Shown here piece by piece: positions 7,898-16,029 of a stretch of DNA of 52,565 nt. The DNA is from UBA3910 sp964626065 (GTDB lineage: Bacteria; Bacillota; Limnochordia; Darwinibacteriales; Darwinibacteriaceae). How positions within the stretch are numbered: the first letter of the stretch is position 1; every line of letters begins with the position of its first letter. The stretch lies in assembly GCA_964626065.1 (NCBI GenBank), contig CAZVDE010000009.1, positions 1-52,565 of the forward strand. Direction: 5' to 3'. The translations under genes and the position numbers were made by a program. The notes beneath the pieces were generated by a model that worked only from the letters and a program-made list of their open reading frames with translations, made no database searches and was not told the DNA's origin.

Positions 7898-7930
7898 AAA
7901 ATAAAACCAGGCGGCTGCCTGGTTTTATTT
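7898..7930 (-). terminator. Terminator overlapping the rny stop codon
   Basis: Perfect minus-strand stem AAACCAGGC / GCCTGGTTT (extendable with A-T pairs), loop AGCC, followed by TTTTATTTTTT. The rny stop codon (7925-7927) lies within the upstream arm. A ribosome finishing rny would cover the hairpin, so termination may depend on translation. No clear promoter was found in the 20 bases before the next gene. Confidence 0.75.
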
Positions 7931-9475
7931 CGCATATTCTACAGCACGTGTTTCCCGTATCACGGTCACCTTGATCTGACCGGGATATTCCAGCTCTGCC
8001 TCGATGCGTTTAACAATATCTCGGCTGAGCTGCACTGCAGCGGCATCATCTATGCGCTCGGGTTTTACCATAATGCGAACCTCGCGCCCGGCCTGAATTG
8101 CGTAGGACTTCTCCACTCCCTTAAAGGAACCGGCGATGTCCTCCAATTTCTGCAGTCGTTTGATATAGCTTTCCAAGGTTTCCCGGCGGGCACCGGGTCG
8201 GGCTGCCGAAATGGAATCCGCGGCCATGATCAATACCGCCTCAACGCTCGTTGCCTCATAATCACCGTGGTGACAGGCCATGGCGTGGATTACATCTTCA
8301 TTCTCATTGTATTTCCTTAAAAGATCAATACCAATTTCCACATGAGTACCTTCGATTTCGTGATCTACCGCCTTGCCCAAGTCGTGCAGTAGCCCGGCGC
8401 GCCTGGCTAGACGGGCATCCACCCGCAGTTCGGCGGCCATGATTGAGGCCAAATGGGCAACTTCTATGGAATGCTGCAGCACATTTTGCCCGTAGCTGGT
8501 GCGAAAACGAAGCCTGCCCAGAAGTTTAACTATTTCAGGGTGTAAACCATGAACGTCCGCTTCTAAAGTAGCCTGTTCTCCCGCATCCCGGATCACAGCA
8601 TCAACCTCTCTGCGAGCCTTTTCAACCATGTCTTCAATGCGAGCCGGATGAATGCGACCATCCGCGATCAGGCGTTCCAGCGCAATCCGAGCGATCTCCC
8701 GGCGCACCGGGTCAAACCCGGAAAGAATAACCGCCTCCGGCGTATCGTCAATAATCAAATCGATCCCTGTAAGCGTCTCCAAGGCCCGAATGTTCCGGCC
8801 TTCCCGTCCAATGATGCGGCCCTTCATGTCATCGTTGGGCAAAGATACCACCGAAACGGTCGATTCCGCCACGTGATCCGCGGCTGTCCGCTGAATCGCC
8901 AGCGAAATTATATCACGGGCTCTTTTCTCCGCTTCGTCCCGCGCCTGCGCTTCCAATTCACGGATAAGCTGTGCCGTTTCGTGTTTGATTTCATCTTCTA
9001 CTCTTTTCAAAATCAAATCACGGGCTTCATCTGTTGTCAACTGCGAGAGCCTCTCCAGTTCCCTGCGGTGCTCCTCAAGCAGTTCTCCCATTTCTATTTG
9101 ACGCTGCTCCATCTCACGGGTCTTGCGTTGTAGGCTTTCTTCTTTGCGCTCTATCGACTCGCCGCGCCGGTCCAAAGCCTCTTCCTTCTGAGTCACCCTT
9201 CTTTCAAACTGCTGCAATTCGGTGCGGCGTTCCCTGGCTTCCCGTTCCATTTCGGTCCGGAACTTGTGAATTTCCTCTCGGGCTTCAACCAGTGCTTCCC
9301 GCTTTTGTGACTCAGCTTCACGCTCCGCATCCTGCACGATTCGAACCGCTTCCTCTTCTGCCGAGCGAATGGTGGCCTCGGCAAAGACTTTGCGGATAAA
9401 ATAACCGGCCACTGAAGCAACGATAGCGACCAATCCGAATTTAACTATTGTGAACATAAGATCGATACTATTCAC
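7925..9475 (-). CDS. rny: Ribonuclease Y
   Basis: Membrane-anchored endoribonuclease that initiates mRNA decay. In order: one N-terminal membrane segment followed by YFIRK, a long charged coiled coil (about 40-200), a KH domain with GRIIGREGRNIRALE, an HD domain with LLHDLGKAVDHE, and a conserved C-terminal domain. At 516 residues it matches the family (about 520). The GTG at 9475 is fused to the ribosome site GGGGGAGGTGA with no spacing, so the ATG at 9457 (510 residues) is a serious alternative. It follows recX, with a hairpin in the gap. Confidence 0.95.
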   Translation of the reverse strand: MNSIDLMFTIVKFGLVAIVASVAGYFIRKVFAEATIRSAEEEAVRIVQDAEREAESQKREALVEAREEIHKFRTEMEREARERRTELQQFERRVTQKEEALDRRGESIERKEESLQRKTREMEQRQIEMGELLEEHRRELERLSQLTTDEARDLILKRVEDEIKHETAQLIRELEAQARDEAEKRARDIISLAIQRTAADHVAESTVSVVSLPNDDMKGRIIGREGRNIRALETLTGIDLIIDDTPEAVILSGFDPVRREIARIALERLIADGRIHPARIEDMVEKARREVDAVIRDAGEQATLEADVHGLHPEIVKLLGRLRFRTSYGQNVLQHSIEVAHLASIMAAELRVDARLARRAGLLHDLGKAVDHEIEGTHVEIGIDLLRKYNENEDVIHAMACHHGDYEATSVEAVLIMAADSISAARPGARRETLESYIKRLQKLEDIAGSFKGVEKSYAIQAGREVRIMVKPERIDDAAAVQLSRDIVKRIEAELEYPGQIKVTVIRETRAVEYAK

Positions 9476-9497
9476 CTCCCCCTTCCATTTCCTCCTT

Positions 9498-9528
9498 AGA
9501 AAAGAAAGCTGAGCCGAGACTCAGCTTT
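9498..9528 (-). terminator. Hairpin between recX and rny
   Basis: Minus-strand stem AAAGCTGAG / CTCAGCTTT (9505-9528) with a six-base loop, followed by CTTTTCT. It resembles a modest intrinsic terminator for recA-recX. It lies only about 22 bases before the rny start, so it would sit in any rny leader transcribed from upstream; an attenuator or RNA-stability role is possible. Confidence 0.55.
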
Positions 9529-9605
9529 ACTTTCGTTCGAGATCATTTTTCCAAGTGGTTTTTGTTTGCAAATAACCTCAGTAATGCGTGATTCGACAAC
9601 CCAAC

Positions 9606-10085
9606 TCAATTGTATTCTTTTTCAAGATCACTGTCAAGTAATTCACCCACCGCCCGGTTCACCGCTAACGGCGAAAAACCCCGCCTCTGCAGGGCCCCGT
9701 ATAGGCGCCTTTTTAGAGTGGGGAAATCGGCATTTCCTGACCTTTTAAGATGCTCCAGGCCGCAGCGCCGGGCCAGCGCGCATTCTTCCTCTTCCGTATT
9801 AAGAACCTGTTCAATAATGGATTCTGCCACACCTTTATTGCGCAGTTCTAAGCGCAGTAGGTAATTGCCTCTGGGCCTGCTTAGGTTGCGGTATTCAACA
9901 TAGTTCTCGGCATAACGCCGATCGTCAAGGTAACCCAGTTCTGTTAAGTAGGCAACTGCATCCAGCGCATCTTCTTCACAAAAACGCCGTTCCAGGCGGT
10001 CTTTGATTTCTTGAGTGCTGCGATCTCGGGCGGTCAGCAAGCGCAGCCCCGCCGCCCTAGCCTTATTCGTCTTCTTTTGCTCCAA
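9606..10085 (-). CDS. recX: Regulatory protein RecX
   Basis: 159-residue RecX, which binds RecA filaments and limits recombinase activity. The all-helical three-repeat pattern is visible, with family signatures RDRSTQEIKDRL, LGYLDDRRYAENY, SRPRGNYLLRLELRNKG and RRLYGALQRRGF. Its start overlaps the end of recA by 23 bases, indicating coupled expression at a lower level than recA, as in many bacteria. Confidence 0.92.
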   Translation of the reverse strand: MEQKKTNKARAAGLRLLTARDRSTQEIKDRLERRFCEEDALDAVAYLTELGYLDDRRYAENYVEYRNLSRPRGNYLLRLELRNKGVAESIIEQVLNTEEEECALARRCGLEHLKRSGNADFPTLKRRLYGALQRRGFSPLAVNRAVGELLDSDLEKEYN

Positions 10086-11088
10086 CTTCCTCTTCTCCCT
10101 TGCTTAAGCCAGCCGCCTGCCTAATAATCTCTTCCAGCTCGTCGGTGAGTTCGGGGTTTTCACGCAAAAATTCTTTCGCATTTTCCCGGCCCTGCCCTAA
10201 ACGTAGATCACCATAGGAGTACCAAGCCCCGCTTTTGTTGATCACATCTAAGTCAGCGCCTAAATCAAGAATATCTCCGTGCCGGGAAATGCCCTCATTG
10301 TACATAATATCAAAGATTGCTTCTTTAAATGGGGGTGCCACCTTATTTTTTAGGACGCGCACGCGAGTGCGGTTGCCGACCATTTCGGTTCCCTGTTTAA
10401 GTGTTTCGATGCGGCGCATGTCCAAACGCACCGAGGCATAAAACTTAAGTGCGCGACCGCCCGGCGTAACCTCGGGGTTGCCGAACATGATCCCCACTTT
10501 CTCTCGCAGTTGGTTCGTGAAGATTACGGTACAATTTGATTTGCCAATCGCTCCGGTTAATTTGCGCAGAGCCTGGGACATCAGGCGCGCCTGCAGGCCC
10601 ACGTGCGTATCGCCCATTTCGCCTTCGATTTCAGCTCTGGGGACAAGGGCCGCTACCGAATCCACTACTACCACATCTAACGCGCCGCTGCGTACCAAAT
10701 GTTCGGCGATTTCCAAGGCCTGTTCGCCGTGATCGGGCTGAGAAATCAAAAGATTGTCAATATCCACACCCAATTTCCTGGCATAGCTGGGATCCAAGGC
10801 ATGCTCCGCATCGATCATGGCCGCGATGCCTCCCCGTTTTTGGGCCTCAGCCATAATATGGAGAGCTAACGTGGTTTTCCCGGATGATTCGGGACCGTAA
10901 ATCTCCACAACCCGCCCCCGAGGAATACCCCCGACACCCAAAGCAATATCCAAAGAAAGAGAACCGGTGGGAATCGTTCCTATGTTGAGTCTAGTACCTG
11001 TTTCACCCAATTTCATAATTGAACCTTTCCCGTATTGTTTTTCAATGCTTAAAATCGCTCTGTCCAACGCTTTTTGTTTATCGTCCAT
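10063..11088 (-). CDS. recA: Recombinase RecA
   Basis: 341-residue recombinase and SOS co-protease. Walker A GPESSGKTT, MIDAEHALDP, VVVDSVAALVPRAEIEGEMGD and the loop-2 region IFTNQLREKVGIMFGNPE are all intact. The C-terminal tail is acidic. ATG at 11088 follows AGGAAAGGAG. It has its own promoter with a LexA box, separate from the phosphoesterase and cinA upstream. No intein or frameshift. Confidence 0.98.
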   Translation of the reverse strand: MDDKQKALDRAILSIEKQYGKGSIMKLGETGTRLNIGTIPTGSLSLDIALGVGGIPRGRVVEIYGPESSGKTTLALHIMAEAQKRGGIAAMIDAEHALDPSYARKLGVDIDNLLISQPDHGEQALEIAEHLVRSGALDVVVVDSVAALVPRAEIEGEMGDTHVGLQARLMSQALRKLTGAIGKSNCTVIFTNQLREKVGIMFGNPEVTPGGRALKFYASVRLDMRRIETLKQGTEMVGNRTRVRVLKNKVAPPFKEAIFDIMYNEGISRHGDILDLGADLDVINKSGAWYSYGDLRLGQGRENAKEFLRENPELTDELEEIIRQAAGLSKGEEEVGAKEDE

Positions 11089-11111
11089 TCAATCCTGCTC
11101 CTTTCCTCTCC

Positions 11112-11130
11112 GTTATAAAACACTTGTTCG
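11112..11130 (-). promoter_or_regulatory. LexA (DinR) operator and -10 element of recA
   Basis: Minus-strand CGAACAAGTGTTTT (11117-11130) matches the Firmicutes SOS box (CGAACRNRYGTTYG) at 13 of 14 positions. It runs into a TATAAC -10 element (11112-11117), so bound repressor would block RNA polymerase. The -35 region is poorly conserved. It implies a lexA gene elsewhere in the genome. Confidence 0.75.
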
Positions 11131-11213
11131 CCCAAAGACCATAGAAAAGGGAGAAACTTGGCAAAAAGGACCCAGCCTCCCCCGGGATAACGAACGGACC
11201 GCCTAGTCAGACG

Positions 11214-12656
11214 TCAGCGTATAATTTCTACATCCGAAACGGGATTCCTGCTATGCTCAACAAATGTTCTCTGGAGCGAAAAACTGGTGCCCAGGCCGGT
11301 AATGAATACGCTATCAACCGCCTTAAGCACTGGTTCACCGTCTTTGCGCACGAAATAAAGCAGGGCCAAGCTGTAAGGAACGGGCTCGCTGCTTTGAAAT
11401 CCCCTGATTCCCGCGGCCCCCGTTGTCCCCGCATTAATATAGACGGTGCCCCCCTTTTGCTCAATGGCCGCCCGGTGACTGTGGCCGCAGGCAACCACCT
11501 GAAACAGCCCGGGCTGCATCTCCCGGGCTAAGCGATGGTTGTGCACCATGAAGATCTGGGGCCGCCTCTCCACCGCCTCCCAGAAAGCATTTAAATCCTG
11601 TGCCTGTCTTGCCAGTTCTTCCAAAGAAGCGGGTTCGGGCAGCAGCTTTTCTGCCGCCCAATCTTTGGCGCCCGCAATTTCCAGACCTAAAACGGTCTCA
11701 ATCCGCCCATTAATAATAATCACATTGGGGATCGCGGCCAGCCTCTGCAAAACCTCGGGAGACTCGTGGTTGCCCGACACGAAGATGTAGGGCAGCTGCA
11801 GCTGTTCGATATGCGCGGCCACCTCCGCCTCAAGGGCTGTACCCCAGTCAGTGAGATCGCCCGTGTCCAGTACCAGATCCACCGGAAAATTCTCTATTAC
11901 CTGTTTTACAAAGCGGTAGGCAACAGGGTTATTGTGAACATCCGATATATGGAGAGCCACAAGATCGGTATCTGCCAATCCCACCTGGCCCAGATCTTCC
12001 AATCGCTCCAAGGCGGAATAAAGATTGCCCGCTAAGACCCGCACCCTTTCACCCAGTTCGCCCACCTTGTCCGCCGCCTCCCAGGCTAAGTTTAAAGCCC
12101 AGGGGGCCGCTTCTATAATTCCTTCGTATTCAATGCGCTCAAAAGCCTGCAGATCATAGGAAAAGAAGAGCGCCCCCAGCAAAAAAACAATCACCGCCGC
12201 GCCCGTAACAGCGGCCCAAACCAGTTGTTTTAGCTCTCGCACGCCAAGGACGATCAAAGCAAAGATCGATCCCGCAACACCCAAAGCCACCAATTTCAGC
12301 GCAAAGACGACCAATAAATGCCGTACCTCCCGCTCTAATTCGACCCGCAGGGGTGTCAGCGTCTGTGGCATGGAAAAGACAATGGAGCGCAAGAAGGCCA
12401 GATTGACGCTTCTTACTTCCAGATTCAGCCGAACGGGCAGCCAGTGAGTGGCGGCCCTAATCTCGCCTATGGGCGGCAGTAAAATTCTGGTAAGGCCCCT
12501 GGAACCCAGATCCATGCTTAAATTAACGACTAAAGCGAAGGAACGATAATCAATGCCCGAGAATAGATTCACAAAAAAAACAATGCCCAAAACGGCAAAA
12601 AGGAGCGGCAGATAGCGCTGCCGGCGCCGGCTCAAAGCACGTTCGCGCACGCACAT
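11214..12656 (-). CDS. Membrane-anchored metallophosphoesterase
   Basis: 480-residue protein with one N-terminal membrane segment (about 15-35), two more (about 114-139 and 145-165), then a calcineurin-like phosphoesterase domain from about residue 230. Metal motifs: HISDVHNNP, DTGDLTDWG, SGNHES, MVHNH and ACGHSHRAA. The substrate cannot be told from sequence. The region between the first two membrane segments probably lies outside the membrane. It is inserted between cinA and recA, which are adjacent in many Firmicutes; it starts 18 bases after the cinA stop with an AAGGATGG ribosome site. Confidence 0.85.
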   Translation of the reverse strand: MCVRERALSRRRQRYLPLLFAVLGIVFFVNLFSGIDYRSFALVVNLSMDLGSRGLTRILLPPIGEIRAATHWLPVRLNLEVRSVNLAFLRSIVFSMPQTLTPLRVELEREVRHLLVVFALKLVALGVAGSIFALIVLGVRELKQLVWAAVTGAAVIVFLLGALFFSYDLQAFERIEYEGIIEAAPWALNLAWEAADKVGELGERVRVLAGNLYSALERLEDLGQVGLADTDLVALHISDVHNNPVAYRFVKQVIENFPVDLVLDTGDLTDWGTALEAEVAAHIEQLQLPYIFVSGNHESPEVLQRLAAIPNVIIINGRIETVLGLEIAGAKDWAAEKLLPEPASLEELARQAQDLNAFWEAVERRPQIFMVHNHRLAREMQPGLFQVVACGHSHRAAIEQKGGTVYINAGTTGAAGIRGFQSSEPVPYSLALLYFVRKDGEPVLKAVDSVFITGLGTSFSLQRTFVEHSRNPVSDVEIIR

Positions 12657-12674
12657 CCATCCTTTTTGGCTTAT

Positions 12675-13919
12675 TCAGCATCTCGATTGTAACCACAGCA
12701 GGCGCAGCGCGGCCAGAGCGGCGCGCTCCTTGATTTCCACCCTGCAACCCTGCCAAAGATGCCGTTCGACGATAGTATCACCTGAGGAAGCGATGGCAAT
12801 GTATACAAGGCCCACCGGCTTTGCTGCACTACCGCCCCCCGGGCCCGCAATACCTGTAACCGCCAGGCCGAAATCGACTTTTGCTTTGCGGCGCACCCCT
12901 TCCGCCATGGCCGCGGCTACTGCCCGGCTGACTGCCCCATGCTGCGCCAGCAGATGGCCCGGCACTCCCAAGTCTTCCTGTTTGGTCCGGTTGCTGTAAA
13001 CTATATAGGCCTGCCGGAAATAGGCCGAACTGCCCGGCACATTTGTCAAGGTGTGGCTGATCAACCCTCCGGTACAGGATTCTGCCACCGCGACACACAG
13101 CCCTTGCTCGGTAAGCTGTTCGCCGATTACCTCTTCTAAACTCTTGTCATCTTTACTGTATAAGTAATCCCCCGCCCGGCGAGTGATTTCCTCCTCCAGG
13201 GGCCGCATCAGTTCTAAACCGGCGCGACGTGAAGCGGCACGAGACGTTAAGCGGATGCGCACCTTTCCCCCCGCTACGTATAGAGCAAGAGTTGGATCAG
13301 ATTGCTGCCTAAAAAGATCCCCAAGCATATCCTCCAGCCTCGATTCCCCGATGCCGATAAAATTGAGATTGCGTGTGACCAAACGCTGTCCGCCGCAAGC
13401 GTGTTTTAAAACCGGTTCTACCTCCCGCTCAAATATGGCCCGCAGTTCATCCGGGACGCCGGGCAGCGCGACTATAGATTTACCATCCACGTCCAACCAA
13501 AATCCGGGCGCAGTACCCACCGGGTTGTGGAGAACCCTGCTGGCTCGAGGAAACAACGCCTGCCTGCGGTTATGGATCGGTATGGCGAAATCGCCCCCGT
13601 ACCGCCTTCTGAACCAATCATTTAATTCCCGCCACACCTTCTCGTCCTCTACCAACTCACGTCCGGTGGCGAGGCTGACCATTTCCCGTGACAGATCATC
13701 GTCTGTCGGGCCGAGGCCCCCCGTCATGATAATTAAATCGGAACGCTGCAAGGCCCGCTGCAGTACCCCCAGGCCCCGCTGCAGGTTATCTCCCACTGTC
13801 GATATGTAGTACAGATTCACACCATATTCCGCCAATTTTCCGGCCAAAAACGGAGAATTGGTATCCACGATTTCCCCTAACAACAGCTCTGTGCCAATCA
13901 CAATTAACTCGGCTTGCAT
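12675..13919 (-). CDS. cinA: CinA (competence/damage-inducible protein, NMN deamidase family)
   Basis: 414-residue two-domain CinA. The N-terminal MoaB-like domain begins QAELIVIGTELLLGEIVDTN and carries TGGLGPTDDDLS; the C-terminal deamidase domain has AVAESCTGGLISHTLT and GIAGPGGG. In other bacteria the C-terminal domain is a nicotinamide mononucleotide amidohydrolase and the N-terminal one an ADP-ribose pyrophosphatase. ATG at 13919 is preferred over the upstream TTG because of spacing from GGTGGTGGGG. Association with recA is conserved in Firmicutes. Confidence 0.93.
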   Translation of the reverse strand: MQAELIVIGTELLLGEIVDTNSPFLAGKLAEYGVNLYYISTVGDNLQRGLGVLQRALQRSDLIIMTGGLGPTDDDLSREMVSLATGRELVEDEKVWRELNDWFRRRYGGDFAIPIHNRRQALFPRASRVLHNPVGTAPGFWLDVDGKSIVALPGVPDELRAIFEREVEPVLKHACGGQRLVTRNLNFIGIGESRLEDMLGDLFRQQSDPTLALYVAGGKVRIRLTSRAASRRAGLELMRPLEEEITRRAGDYLYSKDDKSLEEVIGEQLTEQGLCVAVAESCTGGLISHTLTNVPGSSAYFRQAYIVYSNRTKQEDLGVPGHLLAQHGAVSRAVAAAMAEGVRRKAKVDFGLAVTGIAGPGGGSAAKPVGLVYIAIASSGDTIVERHLWQGCRVEIKERAALAALRLLWLQSRC

Positions 13920-14020
13920 CCCCCACCACCCCAATTTCAGAATTTTATGCCCAATACTTCCCTTATGAGATATTTCATGCTATAGTAAGTTTAGGCCCAG
14001 GGACCAAGGAGGCTAATAAG

Positions 14021-15007
14021 TTGACCACCCGTCCATTCCGTATTTACGTGGGCCTATTTCTTGTGTTCGCCTTACTGAGCCTAAGCGCCTGCTCCCCACC
14101 AACGCCCGTCATCGGCAAAAGTTCGCTAACAGTCATGGGCACAGTAAGCCCCGCTTCACACCAGGAGTTAGTGGAGGCCAGAATTATCCTAAGCAGGGGC
14201 AAACACAGCGTTGAGGAAGTGGTACCTCTGCAGCAAAACCATTTCGAAGCGGCCCTACAGCTTCCACTGGGTCAGTGGGAACTATCCGTGCTCTTGATCG
14301 ACGCCGAAGGGAAAGTCCAGTTCCAAAGTTCGCCCAGGCAAATCGACATAGGACCGCAAAAACCGAGCATGATTGAATTGGTCCTGCGGCCCGCGGACAG
14401 TGAAGTGACCATCCGCATTGATCTCGACGGTTATCTCTTTCGCGATTTGGCTTTACGTTCGCGCATTCATTTCGACGATAAAGTGCATGAAATAACCCGC
14501 GAAAATGCCCACGAATCCTTGGAAAAGGTACTCATGATTGAACCGGGCAGTTATGAGTTTAAAATCGAGCTGTACACAGATTCATTTAGGGCCGGAGATA
14601 GGCTGGGCCCGGGAATTTGGGAGATCATCACCATTCCGCCCAATCAGAGCTTGGAGATAGTATGGAGCCCACTGGCACTTGGTCTGGAGATCCGGGGGCG
14701 CCTAGAATCTCTGCTGCCCGCGCCTGAAAACATAGCGGTTACCCCCACCGAAGCGGGACTCGCCATTTCTTGGGATGAAGTATACGCCCCCGAAACAAAC
14801 GGCTATTTTCTTTTTGCCCAAAATAGTCCTTTAGATCGTTTTGAGCTGCTTACGCCCATACCCTTAAAACAACCCACTTACGAGTATAATCTGGATCATG
14901 AACAGACTAGCGGCCAAATCCTTTTTACCGCGGCCGCGGTCAGTACCGGCGGATTGGTGGGCTATTATTCAGCCCCCTGCCTCTGGCCAATAAAGGCACA
15001 GGATTAA
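14021..15007 (+). CDS. Putative lipoprotein with beta-rich repeats and an FN3-like C-terminus
   Basis: 328-residue exported protein. A signal peptide with the lipobox LSAC predicts lipid attachment at about Cys24. Three or so beta-sandwich-like segments follow (around 37-130, 135-225, 240-320); the last, with PENIAVTPTEAGLAISWDEV, looks like a fibronectin type III domain. I do not recognise a named family. TTG at 14021 is supported by AAGGAGG with 9-base spacing. It is a single plus-strand gene, divergent from cinA and convergent with the DUF212 gene. A TATAGT at 13981-13986 could be a -10 element but has no matching -35. Confidence 0.75.
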   Translation: MTTRPFRIYVGLFLVFALLSLSACSPPTPVIGKSSLTVMGTVSPASHQELVEARIILSRGKHSVEEVVPLQQNHFEAALQLPLGQWELSVLLIDAEGKVQFQSSPRQIDIGPQKPSMIELVLRPADSEVTIRIDLDGYLFRDLALRSRIHFDDKVHEITRENAHESLEKVLMIEPGSYEFKIELYTDSFRAGDRLGPGIWEIITIPPNQSLEIVWSPLALGLEIRGRLESLLPAPENIAVTPTEAGLAISWDEVYAPETNGYFLFAQNSPLDRFELLTPIPLKQPTYEYNLDHEQTSGQILFTAAAVSTGGLVGYYSAPCLWPIKAQD

Positions 15008-15029
15008 CCTGTCCCCGGCAGCGAGACTT

Positions 15030-15494
15030 TTAGATTTGTAAACGCCAGACCGCGATAATAATGCCGAGCAGAGCGCCGACCAGCACCTCGAACGGCGTGT
15101 GACCCAGCAGTTCGCGCAGCCGCTCCGGATGCAGCTGCCTGCGGTTGAGATCTTCTATGATCGCATTGAGAACGCGGGCTTGTTTCCCCGCGGCTCGCCG
15201 CACACCCGCGGCATCATACATGACGACTAAAGCAAAAACTACCGCCAATGCAAACAGGCTTGAATCAAACCCGTCCCGCAGCCCTACGCCCGTCGTTAAA
15301 GCTGTAACCAACGCACTGTGGGAGCTGGGCATACCCCCCGGCTCCACCAGGCGTTTGAAATTCCACTCCCGGGACACGAAGGCCCAGGATATGATTTTAA
15401 AAGATTGTGCCAATGCCCAGGCGATCATGGCCGCCATGAGTATTTGATTATTTTGAATCCCATTTACAGAGGGAATTTTGCCCACCTCTTTCAT
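15030..15494 (-). CDS. Divergent PAP2 family membrane protein (DUF212, YuiD-like)
   Basis: 154-residue membrane protein with about four membrane segments. Family hallmarks: LVEPGGMPSSHSALVTALTTG, MYDAAGVRRAAGKQARVLN and a C-terminal LRELLGHTPFEVLVGALLG. The fold relates to PAP2 acid phosphatases, but the substrate of this subfamily is not established. The start is uncertain: ATG at 15494 fits by length but lacks a good ribosome site, and the longer frame back to 15635 would run under the divergent DUF441 gene. Confidence 0.85.
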   Translation of the reverse strand: MKEVGKIPSVNGIQNNQILMAAMIAWALAQSFKIISWAFVSREWNFKRLVEPGGMPSSHSALVTALTTGVGLRDGFDSSLFALAVVFALVVMYDAAGVRRAAGKQARVLNAIIEDLNRRQLHPERLRELLGHTPFEVLVGALLGIIIAVWRLQI

Positions 15495-15537
15495 ACAGGC
15501 AGAAAAGAAAGAATATGATGATTGGGGAGGGATAAAA

Positions 15538-15984
15538 ATGGAATCGGTGCTGCCCCTACTGCTGATCTTTATTATTGCCCTGTTTACCAAAAATAACCTG
15601 CTTGCGGCCGCGGCCGCAATAGTGTTTTTCCTCAAGTTGATGCGCTTGAACCGTTTCTTTTCCCTAATCCAGCTCAGGGGTTTGGAGGCCGGATTACTGC
15701 TTTTAACGGTCGCCCTGCTGATACCCTTCTCTACGGGCCAGATTACGTTGAAGGGGCTCTTCAGCTCCGTTTTCAGCCCCTTAGGCCTGCTTTCTGTAGC
15801 GGGCGGCCTGCTGGGGGCCTACCTGAACAGCCAGGGCCTGGATTTTGTTGCGGTGGAACCCACAATCATCCCGGGGGTCCTGATTGGAGTAATCGTTAGT
15901 GTTTCCTTTTTTGACGGCGTTGCGGTGGGCCCGATCATGGCCGCCGGCATCGCGGCACTGTTAGCCAAAGTTTTCCTGCGTTAG
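15538..15984 (+). CDS. DUF441 / UPF0756 family membrane protein (YtwI-like)
   Basis: 148-residue protein with about four or five membrane segments. It matches the UPF0756 family: an LFTKNNLLAAAAA-like first loop, the GILL-type helix ending GGLLGAYLNSQGL, and a conserved PTIIPGVLIGVIVSVSFFDGVAVGP. Function unknown. ATG at 15538 follows GGGAGGG with good spacing; the frame is open 20 codons further upstream, but that stretch lacks a ribosome site and overlaps the divergent gene. Only 43 bases separate it from the DUF212 start. Confidence 0.85.
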   Translation: MESVLPLLLIFIIALFTKNNLLAAAAAIVFFLKLMRLNRFFSLIQLRGLEAGLLLLTVALLIPFSTGQITLKGLFSSVFSPLGLLSVAGGLLGAYLNSQGLDFVAVEPTIIPGVLIGVIVSVSFFDGVAVGPIMAAGIAALLAKVFLR

Positions 15985-16029
15985 ACTTCTGCTTCCTGAT
16001 TATATCAGGTTGTAAAACAGCGGACAACC

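Noticed and set aside
11160..11213. T-box-like antiterminator/terminator between the phosphoesterase and recA
   Set aside because: GGTCCGTTCGTTATCCC and GGGTCCTTTTT on the minus strand first suggested one, but the conserved T-box core and specifier stem are absent and neither gene is an amino-acid gene. It may contain a weak terminator only.
13958..13986. Sigma-A or sigma-K promoter of the lipoprotein gene
   Set aside because: TATAGT and CATGCTATA are partial matches, but no -35 at the right distance was found for either factor.
15995..16009. Terminator after the DUF441 gene
   Set aside because: CCTGAT/ATCAGG forms only a six-pair stem and has no T-run.
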